A stretch of 64,000 nucleotides of DNA from BM506 sp031581485 (lineage in GTDB: Bacteria; Desulfobacterota; Desulfobulbia; Desulfobulbales; SURF-16). The DNA lies in NCBI GenBank assembly GCA_031581485.1, contig JAVLBA010000004.1, forward strand, positions 6,279 through 70,278, read 5' to 3'. The position numbers and the translations under genes were made by a program. The notes below the pieces were generated by a model. The model saw nothing but the letters and a program-made list of their open reading frames with translations. It searched no databases and was not told where the DNA came from. Shown in pieces: positions 43,115 through 52,336 of the stretch. Within the stretch, counting starts at the first letter, position 1. Every line of letters begins with the position of its first letter.

Positions 43115-44126
43115 CCTCCCCGCCGCCGCTTGCCGCCAGCTGGACCTTGCCTTCCTGTTCAAGACGCTTGGCAATTTTGATGATGGCCTGCTGGGCGGCC
43201 TCCACATCTTTGATGCGGGTGGGCCCCATAATTTCCATATCTTCTTTGAGCATTTCCACGGCCCGCTGGGACATATTGCTGAAAATCTTGTCTTGGAGTT
43301 CCTCAGAAGCGGTCTTCAGGGCCAGCTTGAGATCATCGGTGGAAACCTCCTTGAGAATGGCCATGATGCCGCGATTATCGACGCCGAGCAGATCCTCAAA
43401 CACGAACATGAGCCGCCTGATCTCTTCGGCCAGGGATTCGCGCTGCTCCTCAACCCCCTCCAGAATCTGGCCCTCCAGGGCCCTTTCGGCATTATTGAGA
43501 ATCTCAGCAACTGTTTCCGCGCCGCCCAGACGCTGGCCCTCCATGCCTTCCACAGAAAGAAGCTCCTCCTGGAGAACGCGGTCTATTTCAACCAAGACAT
43601 CAGGACTCACCTTGTCAAGCTCTGCCATGCGGATAATCACCTCCACCTGGATATCCTCCTTGAGTTCCGCAAGGATACTGGCCGCCTGGGTATGATCAAG
43701 AACCGCCAGCACCAGGGCAACGGTCTGGGGATGTTCATTGCGCAGAAAATTGACCAGGACCTTGGGATCCAGCTTCCGGGCCTTCTGGAAAAGGGTAAGG
43801 CGCCAGTCGGAGCGGATATCGTCGAGAATCTCCCCGGCCTTGTCGCCGGTAAGGGCCCGGCGCAGGGCCGATTCAAGCATATCGTCGCCGGAGAGAAAAA
43901 TATCACCGCCGCCGGCATCTCCCCTGAACTCGGCAAGAAGGCCGGCCACATCCTCCTTGTCCACCCGGTCAATCTTGGCCATCTGGCGGCCCACGGCGCG
44001 GATCTCCTCATGATCGAGGCGCTTGAACACCTCTGAGGTGTAATCCTCTCCCAGGGTGAGGAGAAAAATAGCCGCCTTTTCAGGGCCGGTGAGGGTATCG
44101 GTTGAAGCATCTTTGAGTTTTGCCAT
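43101..44126 (-). CDS. fliG: Flagellar motor switch protein FliG
   Basis: Rotor protein that receives torque from MotA. 341 residues in three armadillo-like domains: LTGPEKAAIFLLTLGEDY at the start, the middle EHPQTVALVLAVLDHTQAA and the C-terminal charged helix region MFVFEDLLGVDNRGIMAILK. It lies 6 bases after fliF and overlaps fliH. Confidence 0.96.
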   Translation of the reverse strand: MAKLKDASTDTLTGPEKAAIFLLTLGEDYTSEVFKRLDHEEIRAVGRQMAKIDRVDKEDVAGLLAEFRGDAGGGDIFLSGDDMLESALRRALTGDKAGEILDDIRSDWRLTLFQKARKLDPKVLVNFLRNEHPQTVALVLAVLDHTQAASILAELKEDIQVEVIIRMAELDKVSPDVLVEIDRVLQEELLSVEGMEGQRLGGAETVAEILNNAERALEGQILEGVEEQRESLAEEIRRLMFVFEDLLGVDNRGIMAILKEVSTDDLKLALKTASEELQDKIFSNMSQRAVEMLKEDMEIMGPTRIKDVEAAQQAIIKIAKRLEQEGKVQLAASGGGEDEFV

Positions 44127-44132
44127 TTCTTT

Positions 44133-45719
44133 CTACTTCTCCGAGCGCAGCCAGCGGCGGACCAGATCTGCAGCCCGGTCCGGATCAGACTGGGCAAGTT
44201 TATAGATACGTTCCTTATCGGTCATGCCGAGAGGGGTCAAAGAGAGGTCCTCAGGGTACTGGGCGCCGGCCAGCTCCTGTTCAGCCTGGTCCGCGGCCTG
44301 CTGCTCGGCTACGTGCTGATTTGCCATAAGGCGAAAGAAGGGGCGGACAATAAAGATAAAGAAGCAGATGGCCACCAGAAGAAGCACCACAGGGTAGGCC
44401 AGCTGATTTAAGAGCTGACGATATTCATCAAGGGCGTCGGGCTCGGGTTCCACATAGCTGGAGAGGTAAAAGGGCATGGAAACTACCTCCACCTGATCCC
44501 CCCTATCCGGATCATAGCCCATGGTATTCTGGGCCATTTTGAGAAAGGTGGCGATCTCCTCCTCGCTGCGGGCCTGGTATTCCTTGACCACCTCGCCATC
44601 CTTCTCGGTCTTCTTATATGTCCCATCCACCATAACCGCCACCGACAGTTTGCGCACCTGTCCCATGGCGGACTTGGTCCTGGTCACGGTCTTGCTGATC
44701 TCATAATTACGGGTGATATTCTCGCGGCTCAAGCCTGCTCCTTCGTCATCGGTCTGGCCGGCCTCCGTGTAGGTGGCCAACTGCCCCTTTACCCCGGGAA
44801 TACCCTCCTGGACATCAAGGGAACCATCCCGCTGGACAACAAGATGTTCACTGCGCACCACCGGCTCCTCAGGATCAAAAATCTCTTCAGAGACATCCAC
44901 CTGATCAAAATCAACATCAGCGCTCACCCGGGCGATAACCCTTTCAACCCCCACCACCCCTTCAAACATGGTTTCCAGTTTACTGCCCAGAATGCGCTCT
45001 ATCTGGCGCTGATATTCAATCTGGGTGGCGGAAAGCAGGGATTTTGCATCGCCCTCCTGCCGGAAAAGGAGATGGCCGGCGGTGTCCACCAGGGTGATAT
45101 TCGCCTCTTTGAGTCCTGGAATGGCGCTGCCCACCAGATTGACAATGGCCTTGATCTCATGGCCGGAAAGCTTGTCGCGACCGGCCAGGGAGACGCTGAT
45201 GGAGGCCGAAGGAGGCAGGGTATCTTCGACAAAGACCGATTCCTTGGGCTGGGCCAGATGGACCCGGGCCGACTTGATCTTGTCAAACTGGCGGATGGTG
45301 CGGGCCAGTTCCCCTTGCAGGGCCCGCTGATAATTTAATTTCTGAACAAAATCCGTGGTACCGAGGCTGATCTTGTCAAAAATTTCAAAGCCGACTCCCC
45401 CTCCCCTGGGCAGCCCCTCAGCAGCCAGACTGAGCCGGGTGTCGTACACCATATTCTGATCCACGAGAATGGCTGTGCCGTTTTCCGCCAATTCATAAGG
45501 GATGCGCTGATCCTTGAGCTGGGCAACGATATCTGCCGCATCCGTGGTGGTGAGATTGGCGAAAAGCACCTTCATGGTCGGCTTGCCTCCCACCAATGTC
45601 AAACTCAAGAGGCCAAAGAGAACCATTGCCACCAGCAGCCCGGCAATGATCTTCTGCATGAGGGTGAGGCTTCTGAGGACATCAGAGCCCTGTTTAAAAA
45701 TGTCTTTTGCGCTCGCCAT
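44133..45719 (-). CDS. fliF: Flagellar MS-ring protein FliF
   Basis: Forms the membrane ring. 528 residues: a first transmembrane helix (about 23-45, MQKIIAGLLVAMVLFGLLSL), YscJ-like ring domains (RALQGELARTIRQFDKIKSA and VHLAQPKESVF), a second helix (about 445-465, YPVVLLLVAICFFIFIV) and a cytoplasmic tail DPDRAADLVRRWLRSEK that binds FliG. All typical. Confidence 0.96.
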   Translation of the reverse strand: MASAKDIFKQGSDVLRSLTLMQKIIAGLLVAMVLFGLLSLTLVGGKPTMKVLFANLTTTDAADIVAQLKDQRIPYELAENGTAILVDQNMVYDTRLSLAAEGLPRGGGVGFEIFDKISLGTTDFVQKLNYQRALQGELARTIRQFDKIKSARVHLAQPKESVFVEDTLPPSASISVSLAGRDKLSGHEIKAIVNLVGSAIPGLKEANITLVDTAGHLLFRQEGDAKSLLSATQIEYQRQIERILGSKLETMFEGVVGVERVIARVSADVDFDQVDVSEEIFDPEEPVVRSEHLVVQRDGSLDVQEGIPGVKGQLATYTEAGQTDDEGAGLSRENITRNYEISKTVTRTKSAMGQVRKLSVAVMVDGTYKKTEKDGEVVKEYQARSEEEIATFLKMAQNTMGYDPDRGDQVEVVSMPFYLSSYVEPEPDALDEYRQLLNQLAYPVVLLLVAICFFIFIVRPFFRLMANQHVAEQQAADQAEQELAGAQYPEDLSLTPLGMTDKERIYKLAQSDPDRAADLVRRWLRSEK

Positions 45720-45832
45720 AATTGTCAGTTGTTAGGGTAAGACAGCCTTGCCAGGGCAAAACATCTCTCTTTTTTTATAAAAAAATCACGCCAGACCGCT
45801 CCCCTAGAGAGTGTCGCCGCTTCAAGATTTTT

Positions 45833-46126
45833 TCACACCTGCATGCGCATAATATCCTGATAGGCGCTGATGACCTTCTGTTGGACCTTGGTCAGCATGC
45901 GAAAGGATACGGTGGATTTCTCCATGGCGATCATGGTCTCATGGATGTTGGAATGCTGACCGGTGACCAGTCCTTCTGTCATCTGGCCGGACTCCTGGAT
46001 AGTGGCGTTGACACCTTCCAGGGATTTCTTGAGCACCTCGCCGAAACCGGTACCATCGCCGGGACTTCTGGCGCTCTTTTCAAGGGTGAGGGGCTGCTGG
46101 ATCTGAGTCAGGGGTAATGTCTTCAT
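45833..46126 (-). CDS. fliE: Flagellar hook-basal body protein FliE
   Basis: Links the MS ring to the proximal rod. 97 residues with the conserved C-terminal half (MIAMEKSTVSFRMLTKVQQK followed by VISAYQDIMRMQV). It sits between flgC and fliF in the classical order. Confidence 0.94.
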   Translation of the reverse strand: MKTLPLTQIQQPLTLEKSARSPGDGTGFGEVLKKSLEGVNATIQESGQMTEGLVTGQHSNIHETMIAMEKSTVSFRMLTKVQQKVISAYQDIMRMQV

Positions 46127-46166
46127 GGTCCGGGTTCTTCCTTAAAAAAGATTGTCTTCCGCCCTG

Positions 46167-46598
46167 TCAGCGGCTGATGTCCAAGGCCTTCAAGGCCATA
46201 CTCTTTATGGCGTCAATGGCGGTGACATTGGCTTCAAAGCCACGCTTGGCGCTGATCATGTCCACCATCTGCTCGGCAGTATCAACATTGGGGAAACGGA
46301 CAATACCCTGGGCATCCGCATCAGGATGGGAGGGATCGTACACCTCCTTGAAAGGTTTGTCGTCCTCAACAACCGCCACCACTTCAACCGTTCGCAACCG
46401 GTCCTGGCTGGCGTTCAAGGTGTCATGAAACGTGTCCACCGGCCGGGAACCGAAGACCACGGATTTTGCCCTGTAGGGTCCGCCCTCCATGGTCCGGGTG
46501 GTATTGGCATTGGCCAGATTCATGGCCGTCACATTGAGCCGGGCCCTTTCCGCCTTCAGGCCGGAGCCGCTGATCTTTAATGCCGTCAAGATGTCCAT
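46167..46598 (-). CDS. flgC: Flagellar basal-body rod protein FlgC
   Basis: Proximal rod subunit of 143 residues with N-terminal LKISGSGLKAERARLNV and the C-terminal MISAKRGFEANVTAID helix. It shares one base with the flgB stop (TAATG). Confidence 0.95.
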   Translation of the reverse strand: MDILTALKISGSGLKAERARLNVTAMNLANANTTRTMEGGPYRAKSVVFGSRPVDTFHDTLNASQDRLRTVEVVAVVEDDKPFKEVYDPSHPDADAQGIVRFPNVDTAEQMVDMISAKRGFEANVTAIDAIKSMALKALDISR

Positions 46599-46984
46599 TA
46601 TTTGCCTCCTTCGTCAATGGCGTACTTCAACCCGTCAAATTTTTTAGCGATAATCTTGGCGGCAATCTCATACATGAGCTGGTTCTCAGAGAGCTTGAGC
46701 ATTTCCTCATCAAGATCAACAGGTCTTTTTTCTTCGGAGAATTGATGCGTTATGCCGGCATCAACCGGATCAAGCGCCATATGACCGGCATGGGTGTTAC
46801 TGAGAGAACCGCTGCCCTGCATGGCTGATTCCATGACCGTGGCAAAGGGAAAATCCTGCACGGTATAGCCCGGTGTTTCCAGGTTGGCAATGTTTGACTG
46901 GATGAGTCCCTGCTTTTCATAACGGAGATTCAAGGCCTGCTCCAGCACGGGGATATTGCCGCCAAACAGCTTATTTATGGGCAT
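46598..46984 (-). CDS. flgB: Flagellar basal-body rod protein FlgB
   Basis: Proximal rod subunit of 128 residues with LRYEKQGLIQSNIANLETPG near the start and the C-terminal coiled-coil LSENQLMYEIAAKIIAKKF. It is the first gene of the flgB-flgC-fliEFGHIJ-motE unit and has a sigma-54 promoter about 100 bases upstream. Confidence 0.95.
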   Translation of the reverse strand: MPINKLFGGNIPVLEQALNLRYEKQGLIQSNIANLETPGYTVQDFPFATVMESAMQGSGSLSNTHAGHMALDPVDAGITHQFSEEKRPVDLDEEMLKLSENQLMYEIAAKIIAKKFDGLKYAIDEGGK

Positions 46985-47079
46985 TTTTCTCTTCCTTTCG
47001 CGTCAGCGCCACCGGCTGTGGCATCTCTTTGGGGCATAATGTTCAGGTAAGGAACAAAAGGGGGTAGTGATGAATATCA

Positions 47080-47095
47080 AGCAAGGAGTGTGCCG
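47080..47095 (-). promoter_or_regulatory. Sigma-54 promoter of the flgB operon
   Basis: CGGCAC (47090-47095), five bases, then TTGCT (47080-47084) on the minus strand: invariant GG and GC at the correct spacing. The gap 46985-47206 also has a small GCTCT/AGAGC palindrome near 47114-47127. Confidence 0.82.
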
Positions 47096-47206
47096 TGAAA
47101 GATTCTTCTGCTGCTCTCTTAAGAGCAAAAAATGGCTCCACAGGAAGCAGCGGGAAAAAAGCGGCATGAAAGAAAGATAACTATTTAGAATTACATATAA
47201 AAAAAA

Positions 47207-48649
47207 TCAGGCCAAAATGCCCAGGGTCCGATACTCATGCAATTTATTCCGCAGGGTACGCACGGAGATACCGAGCATCTTGGCCGCATGGGTCCGATTA
47301 TTGTCAGTTTTTTGAAGGGCATGTAAGATCATTTGACGCTCTACATCCTTCAGCGGCACAATAGCGCTCTCATCATGAGGGACGCCAGGAGTCGCCGGCG
47401 GCTCATCTCCTTCAAGGGGAGATTCCGGGACCTGCCACTGGGGAGGGGGTGCATCGGCCCCCGGGCCAGGAATCACATCATCCCACAGGTCTTCCAGCAC
47501 ATATTCCCGGCCCTGATTAAGGAGAACGGCGCGCTCCACCAGGTTTTCCATCTCCCTGACATTACCGGGCCACTCATAGTCAAGAAAATAACGGCGCACC
47601 GGTTCGGAAAATCTTTTCAGATCCTTCTTGTACTGAGTGGTGTACTTTTCCAGGAAAAACTGGGCCAACAGAGGAATATCACCGGGGCGCTGCGCCAAGG
47701 AAGGCAGATGGAGGGGAATGACATTAAGGCGATAGAAGAGATCCTGACGAAAAGTCTTCTCCCGCACCATCTCAGCCAGGTCTCTATTGGTGGTGGCCAC
47801 CACATGGACATCCACCTTCACCGGCAGATTGCCGCCGACCCGGTCCACCTCTTCCTCCTGCAGCACCCGCAGGAGCTTGGCCTGCAGATGAAGGGGCAAT
47901 TCCCCTATTTCATCCAGGAGCAGGGTGCCGTTGCTGGCCAGCTCAAACTTGCCCTTCTTGGCAGTCACCGCCCCGGTAAAGGCCCCTTTTTCATGACCAA
48001 AGAGTTCACTCTCCAGCAGCCCCTCCGGCAGAGCGGCACAATTCAGGGCCACAAAGGGGCCATGACAACGATCGCTTTCATTATGAATGTAGCGGGCAAA
48101 GACCTCCTTGCCCGTTCCCGAGGCGCCGAGGATAAGAACCGTGGCCTTGCTGGAAGCCACACTCTTGGCCTTGATCATGACTTTTCGGAGATTCTCCGAG
48201 TTGCCCACAATGGGTTTATCCGCCCCCCCCTTCCGGCGCCGGGCTGCGGTTAAGGCACTGGTCACCGGGGTAAGACGCTGACGGCGCAGCACCATGCGGA
48301 CCATCTCAAGAACGGCTTGCTGCTGAAAAGGTTTGAGGATGTAATCCTCGGCCCCCAGCCGCATGGCCTCCACTGCTGTATCCACTGAGGCGTGGCCGGT
48401 GACCAGAATAACCGGCAGCTCAGGGATCTGGACCTTAAGTTTTTTCAAGAGATCCAGACCAGAGCCGTCCGCCATTTTCAAATCAGTCAGGACCAGGTCA
48501 GGCTGCTCGCCTGCCACCATTTCCAGGGCCATGGTGACGTTCTCAGCCGCCATCACCTGAAACTGCCCGAGACTCAAGGTTTCAAACAGGCTGATGCGGA
48601 CATCCTGATCATCATCAACGATGAGTATTTTATTGTTCAAAGTGGCCAT
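47207..48649 (-). CDS. Sigma-54 response regulator, FlrC/NtrC-like
   Basis: Transcription activator for sigma-54 promoters. 480 residues: a receiver domain (ILIVDDDQDV, phospho-acceptor Asp in LVLTDLKMADGSG, LKPF switch), the AAA+ domain (GASGTGKEVFARYIH, HEKGAFTGAVTAKKG with a normal GAFTGA loop, LLLDEIGELPLH) and a Fis-type helix-turn-helix (NRTHAAKMLGISVRTLRNKL). Its stop is about 110 bases before the flgB sigma-54 promoter, so flagellar genes are its likely targets. No cognate kinase is adjacent. Confidence 0.92.
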   Translation of the reverse strand: MATLNNKILIVDDDQDVRISLFETLSLGQFQVMAAENVTMALEMVAGEQPDLVLTDLKMADGSGLDLLKKLKVQIPELPVILVTGHASVDTAVEAMRLGAEDYILKPFQQQAVLEMVRMVLRRQRLTPVTSALTAARRRKGGADKPIVGNSENLRKVMIKAKSVASSKATVLILGASGTGKEVFARYIHNESDRCHGPFVALNCAALPEGLLESELFGHEKGAFTGAVTAKKGKFELASNGTLLLDEIGELPLHLQAKLLRVLQEEEVDRVGGNLPVKVDVHVVATTNRDLAEMVREKTFRQDLFYRLNVIPLHLPSLAQRPGDIPLLAQFFLEKYTTQYKKDLKRFSEPVRRYFLDYEWPGNVREMENLVERAVLLNQGREYVLEDLWDDVIPGPGADAPPPQWQVPESPLEGDEPPATPGVPHDESAIVPLKDVERQMILHALQKTDNNRTHAAKMLGISVRTLRNKLHEYRTLGILA

Positions 48650-48757
48650 AAGGTGCCGTGGTCAGAATTGCGTATTCAGCAGAGGGCAGAGGGAAATATC
48701 CATCCCCACTGGCCGCTGAGCCTCCCTCCTGCATCCTGAATCCTCTCTTTTTCATCT

Positions 48758-50848
48758 TTAAAACATCCCCTCCACCTCAACCCGGATAGAGCGAATCTGC
48801 TCCCCATTGAGCCGGGTCCTGGCCAGTTGGGCCAGCCGGTCATCCTCACCGGCCAGGGCCAGACGGTAATGGACAACGGCCTCCGGGTATCTCTGTTGGG
48901 CCGCCAGCAAATCGCCAAGATGAAGATGAATGGGCTGCAGTTCAGGGCTTGTGCCCGGCAGACCATCTGCCAGCGCCCTTTTGGCGATGACGGTGGCTTC
49001 TTCTTTTTTCCCTGCCTTGGCAAGTTCCACTCCCAGCCGGCCATACCAGTACTGGATGCGTTGGGGGGGGAGCCACTCCTGGTCATGGAACAGGGCAATA
49101 AGATCTGCCACCGGCTCAAGATCCCGCAGAACAAAGAGCTGATCCAGGTAGGCGGCGGCATAGACCCCTTTTCTCTCCTGCTGCCCCCCTGACTCCACCG
49201 CCATCTTGTAAAAAGCCAAGGCATCCTCAGGACGCCCCTGCATCTCGCGCAGCCGGCCGCTTAACCAGTTGACCTCGGCAATGGCGGCTTGACCCTGGTA
49301 GATCTGGCGCAGATATTTCAAAAGCCTTTGCGCTGCCTGCAGGTCGTTATTGGCCAGATATACCGCGGCACGCCGAAAGTAGAGTTTCACTTTCTGCTTA
49401 TCACGTATCTCCAGGCCCAGGGCCCGATAATACAAAACCGAGGCCTGATCATAGAGGCTCTCCGCCTCATAGGCCGCACCGATGAGCATGAGGAGGTCCG
49501 CCTTCTTACAGGCAGTAATGGTGGGAAACTCTTTTTCGTAGAGAAAGCGGACTTCCTGATATTTCTCAGCGTCGAGGAGCTTGCCGATCTTGGCAATCAG
49601 GATATCAGCAAGCTCCTGTTCCACCACCAGCTGCTTTTTGGCCCTGGTCTTATAGCGGAGATAGGCAGTGCCGATATTATAGGCCAGGTCCCCTTCCTGC
49701 CGCTCAAGGTAGCGCTTGAACAAGGCGTAGCGCGCCTCCTGGGCCAGGGGATCACTATAGAGCCGATCAAGCACCTCCAGAAAAGGCTTGTCCCCCTTTT
49801 CCTTAAAAAAGGCGAGACGCTCTTTCTCGGACATCTTATCAAGATTGACAGCGCCATACTGGGCCAAACGGAAATTAGCCAAGACATAATATTTATCAGC
49901 AGGGCTGTTCTGACGCACCAGCCCTTCATAAAAAATCCGGGCCGCATCCACCATGCCCGCCTGCAGGAAACTTTCCGCCAGCTCAAAAAAGGCGGCGTCA
50001 TCGACCTGGGCCGGTTCCGTGATATTAAGATAACGAAGGATATGATCACGGCCCTCTTTGACATTCCCCGCCCTGAGGGTGGCAATACCGATATATTTAA
50101 GTAACTCCGGATAACGCAGATAATAATCGGGATTGCGGCGATCTATCCCTTTTAAAATCCCCAGGGCGTCATGCCACTCCCCTTTGAAAAAATGGACATG
50201 GGCCTGGCCGATCTCGCCGCGGAGCCTGATCTCTTTATCCGTGCTCCCTTGAAGTCTGGCAAATTCAGCGCTGGCCCGCTTGAATTTGTCCAGCCGCAGA
50301 TAGACCTGGGCCCGCCTGAAAAAGACCTCATTCTCCAGATCGTGGCCAGGGTAGTCCTTGAGAAAAAGAGTGTAGTAATTGAGGGCCTCCCGATGAAACC
50401 CCAGCTGGAAATAGCTGTGCCCCACCTCGTAATAGGCCTCAGCCAACCGGGGTGAATCAGGGAAATCAACAATATAGGCCTGAAAAAGATCCTTTACCCT
50501 CCCCCAATCAGGAGCCAGGGCAAGGGGGGCGGTTCTCTTATAGAGACGGGCCGCCTGCCAGAGGGCCTGCTCTGCCCGCGGCGATCGGGGATAGGTCTGC
50601 CAGTAATATTTGAAATAGAGGGCAGCCTGTTCGTCATCCTCAGCCGCCAAGAAACCCTGGGCCTGGCCCCACAGCTTATCCTGGCTGACTACCTCCGCCG
50701 CCCGGGCAGGGCCGACCCAGAACAGAGGGTTTGCCGCTACAGAGAGAAGCGACAAAAAAATGACCAGGGCAAGAAGAGGTTTGCCGATGGCGCAGCCTCC
50801 CCCGGCCCTGCAACACGTCCCTGGCCAAGAATCATCACCCATCCCCAT
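48758..50848 (-). CDS. Exported TPR-repeat protein in the flagellar regulatory cluster
   Basis: A 696-residue protein with an N-terminal hydrophobic signal (KPLLALVIFLSLLSVAANPL, about 23-42) and TPR-like helical repeats over nearly all the rest (for example LAEAYYEVGHSYFQLGFHRE). Its biochemical role is unknown; it lies between two sigma-54 activators, starting 3 bases after the first, so co-expression with flagellar regulation is likely. A periplasmic scaffold is the simplest guess. The 108 bases between it and the next regulator show no gene. Confidence 0.78.
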   Translation of the reverse strand: MGMGDDSWPGTCCRAGGGCAIGKPLLALVIFLSLLSVAANPLFWVGPARAAEVVSQDKLWGQAQGFLAAEDDEQAALYFKYYWQTYPRSPRAEQALWQAARLYKRTAPLALAPDWGRVKDLFQAYIVDFPDSPRLAEAYYEVGHSYFQLGFHREALNYYTLFLKDYPGHDLENEVFFRRAQVYLRLDKFKRASAEFARLQGSTDKEIRLRGEIGQAHVHFFKGEWHDALGILKGIDRRNPDYYLRYPELLKYIGIATLRAGNVKEGRDHILRYLNITEPAQVDDAAFFELAESFLQAGMVDAARIFYEGLVRQNSPADKYYVLANFRLAQYGAVNLDKMSEKERLAFFKEKGDKPFLEVLDRLYSDPLAQEARYALFKRYLERQEGDLAYNIGTAYLRYKTRAKKQLVVEQELADILIAKIGKLLDAEKYQEVRFLYEKEFPTITACKKADLLMLIGAAYEAESLYDQASVLYYRALGLEIRDKQKVKLYFRRAAVYLANNDLQAAQRLLKYLRQIYQGQAAIAEVNWLSGRLREMQGRPEDALAFYKMAVESGGQQERKGVYAAAYLDQLFVLRDLEPVADLIALFHDQEWLPPQRIQYWYGRLGVELAKAGKKEEATVIAKRALADGLPGTSPELQPIHLHLGDLLAAQQRYPEAVVHYRLALAGEDDRLAQLARTRLNGEQIRSIRVEVEGMF

Positions 50849-50851
50849 ACC

Positions 50852-51895
50852 TCAACGCACCGCCGGCTTGACCACACCGTGCCGTTTCATCTTTTCCAGC
50901 AGGGTTGTCCGATTTACCTTCAACAATATGGCCGCCCTGTTTTTTACCCAGCCGGTCTGCTGCAGCGCCCTGACAATCAATTTCCGTTCATAGCCTGCCA
51001 CCACATCACTGAGGCAAAAATCATCTTCAGGAATCTCGGAGACAAGAGGGGAAACAGCCTGCCCCTGACCACTCAAGAGCTGGGGCGGCAGATCCTCCAT
51101 GGTTATGATCTCGCCAGCCGCCAAGATAACCATGCGTTCAACCATGTTTTCCAGTTCACGGACATTGCCGGGCCACTGGTATCGTTTCAGGCATTCCAGG
51201 ACATCATCATCTATGCCGCGAATCACCCTTTTTTTCGAGGCACAGAAATGCTCCAGAAATTTCTCCACAAGAAGCGGAATATCGCTTTTCCGCGCCCGCA
51301 GGGGCGGGGATTCAATGGGGATCACGGTAATCCGGTAGAAAAGATCCTCCCGGAAATTTCCCAGCCGCACTTCTTCGGCAAGATCACGATTGGTGGCGGC
51401 AATGACTCGGAAATCAGAGCTGATTGTTTTGCTGCCCCCCACTCTTTCAAATTTTTTCTCCTGGAGAACACGCAGCAGCTTGACCTGCAAGACAGGGCTC
51501 ATTTCAGCAATCTCATCAAGGAAAACCGTGCCCCCGTCCGCCATCTCAAAACGGCCGAGACGGGTGCGGATGGCATGGGTGAAGGCCCCTTTTTCATGGC
51601 CAAAAAGCTCAGACTCAAGGAGCTCTGCCGGGATGGCCCCGCAGTTCACCGGCACAAAGGGATTCCCCCTCCGATCCCCGCCATGATGCAGGGCCTGGGC
51701 TATCAATTCTTTACCGGTTCCAGATTCCCCCTGGATCAAAACGGTGGAGTCGGTATCCCGCACTTTTTCTATAAGGGAAAAAACCTTACAAATCGATGGG
51801 CTTTTACCAATGATATTGCTATAGAAGGGAATTGTTTTTGGTTTTGGAGAAGTTTTTTTCGCAGGGAGGGGCTCAGCTGCAACAAGAATAGTCAT
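50852..51895 (-). CDS. Sigma-54-dependent activator without a receiver domain (GAFTHA variant)
   Basis: Enhancer-binding AAA+ protein of 347 residues. A short N-terminus (about 30 residues) replaces any sensory domain. Walker A is GESGTGKELIAQ, Walker B VFLDEIAEM and the C-terminal Fis-type helix is NRAAILLKVNRTTLLEKMK. The loop that contacts sigma-54 reads GAFTHA instead of GAFTGA (codon CAT, checked on the DNA). FlrA/FleQ-like master regulator is a plausible role given the flagellar context; that is inference. AGGTGAT precedes ATG 51895. The promoter at 52163-52191 drives it together with the TPR gene. Confidence 0.88.
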   Translation of the reverse strand: MTILVAAEPLPAKKTSPKPKTIPFYSNIIGKSPSICKVFSLIEKVRDTDSTVLIQGESGTGKELIAQALHHGGDRRGNPFVPVNCGAIPAELLESELFGHEKGAFTHAIRTRLGRFEMADGGTVFLDEIAEMSPVLQVKLLRVLQEKKFERVGGSKTISSDFRVIAATNRDLAEEVRLGNFREDLFYRITVIPIESPPLRARKSDIPLLVEKFLEHFCASKKRVIRGIDDDVLECLKRYQWPGNVRELENMVERMVILAAGEIITMEDLPPQLLSGQGQAVSPLVSEIPEDDFCLSDVVAGYERKLIVRALQQTGWVKNRAAILLKVNRTTLLEKMKRHGVVKPAVR

Positions 51896-52145
51896 GATCA
51901 CCTAGCTTGGGGGGTGAAGAAGGTTTGAAAAATTGTCAAGGCTCCCCGCTGTAAGGAGGCAGAATGACAAGCAATCCTGCCGCAGGTGCTCCTGTTAATA
52001 TCTCCGGACTACCTTAAGATATGAAAAAAAGACCATACGCCTCAGGCCTTGTCACGCAGAGAAACAGGGGCCTTAAAAAATGCCCTGGCCGGTGACCCGC
52101 AAAAAAAGATAGCTAACTCAATATTTTTCTTTTATTTCTAAAACC

Positions 52146-52177
52146 TGATATATAGTACGGCTGATATATAGTACGGC
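52146..52177. repeat. Perfect 16-bp tandem repeat in a promoter
   Basis: TGATATATAGTACGGC occurs twice head to tail at 52146-52161 and 52162-52177. The second copy supplies the -10 region of the minus-strand regulator promoter. Confidence 0.85.
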
Positions 52178-52191
52178 ATTGAGAGTGTCAA
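52163..52191 (-). promoter_or_regulatory. Sigma-70 promoter of the receiver-less activator gene
   Basis: A perfect TTGACA (52186-52191) is followed by TATATC (52163-52168, 17 bases) or TATATA (52165-52170, 15 bases) on the minus strand, leaving a 260-base leader. The rest of 51902-52336 shows no gene; the ftsE promoter could not be assigned. Confidence 0.55.
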
Positions 52192-52336
52192 TTTTTTTAA
52201 CATCCCTTTCCGGTGCTTTCAGGGCATCAAGCGTCATAATTATGGCACTCTATTTTTTTTACATAATGTAATTTCCACTACTTAGAATCAGGAAACTTTT
52301 CTTTTGGCCGCCCCTCTTTTTCCTCTGACATCGTCT

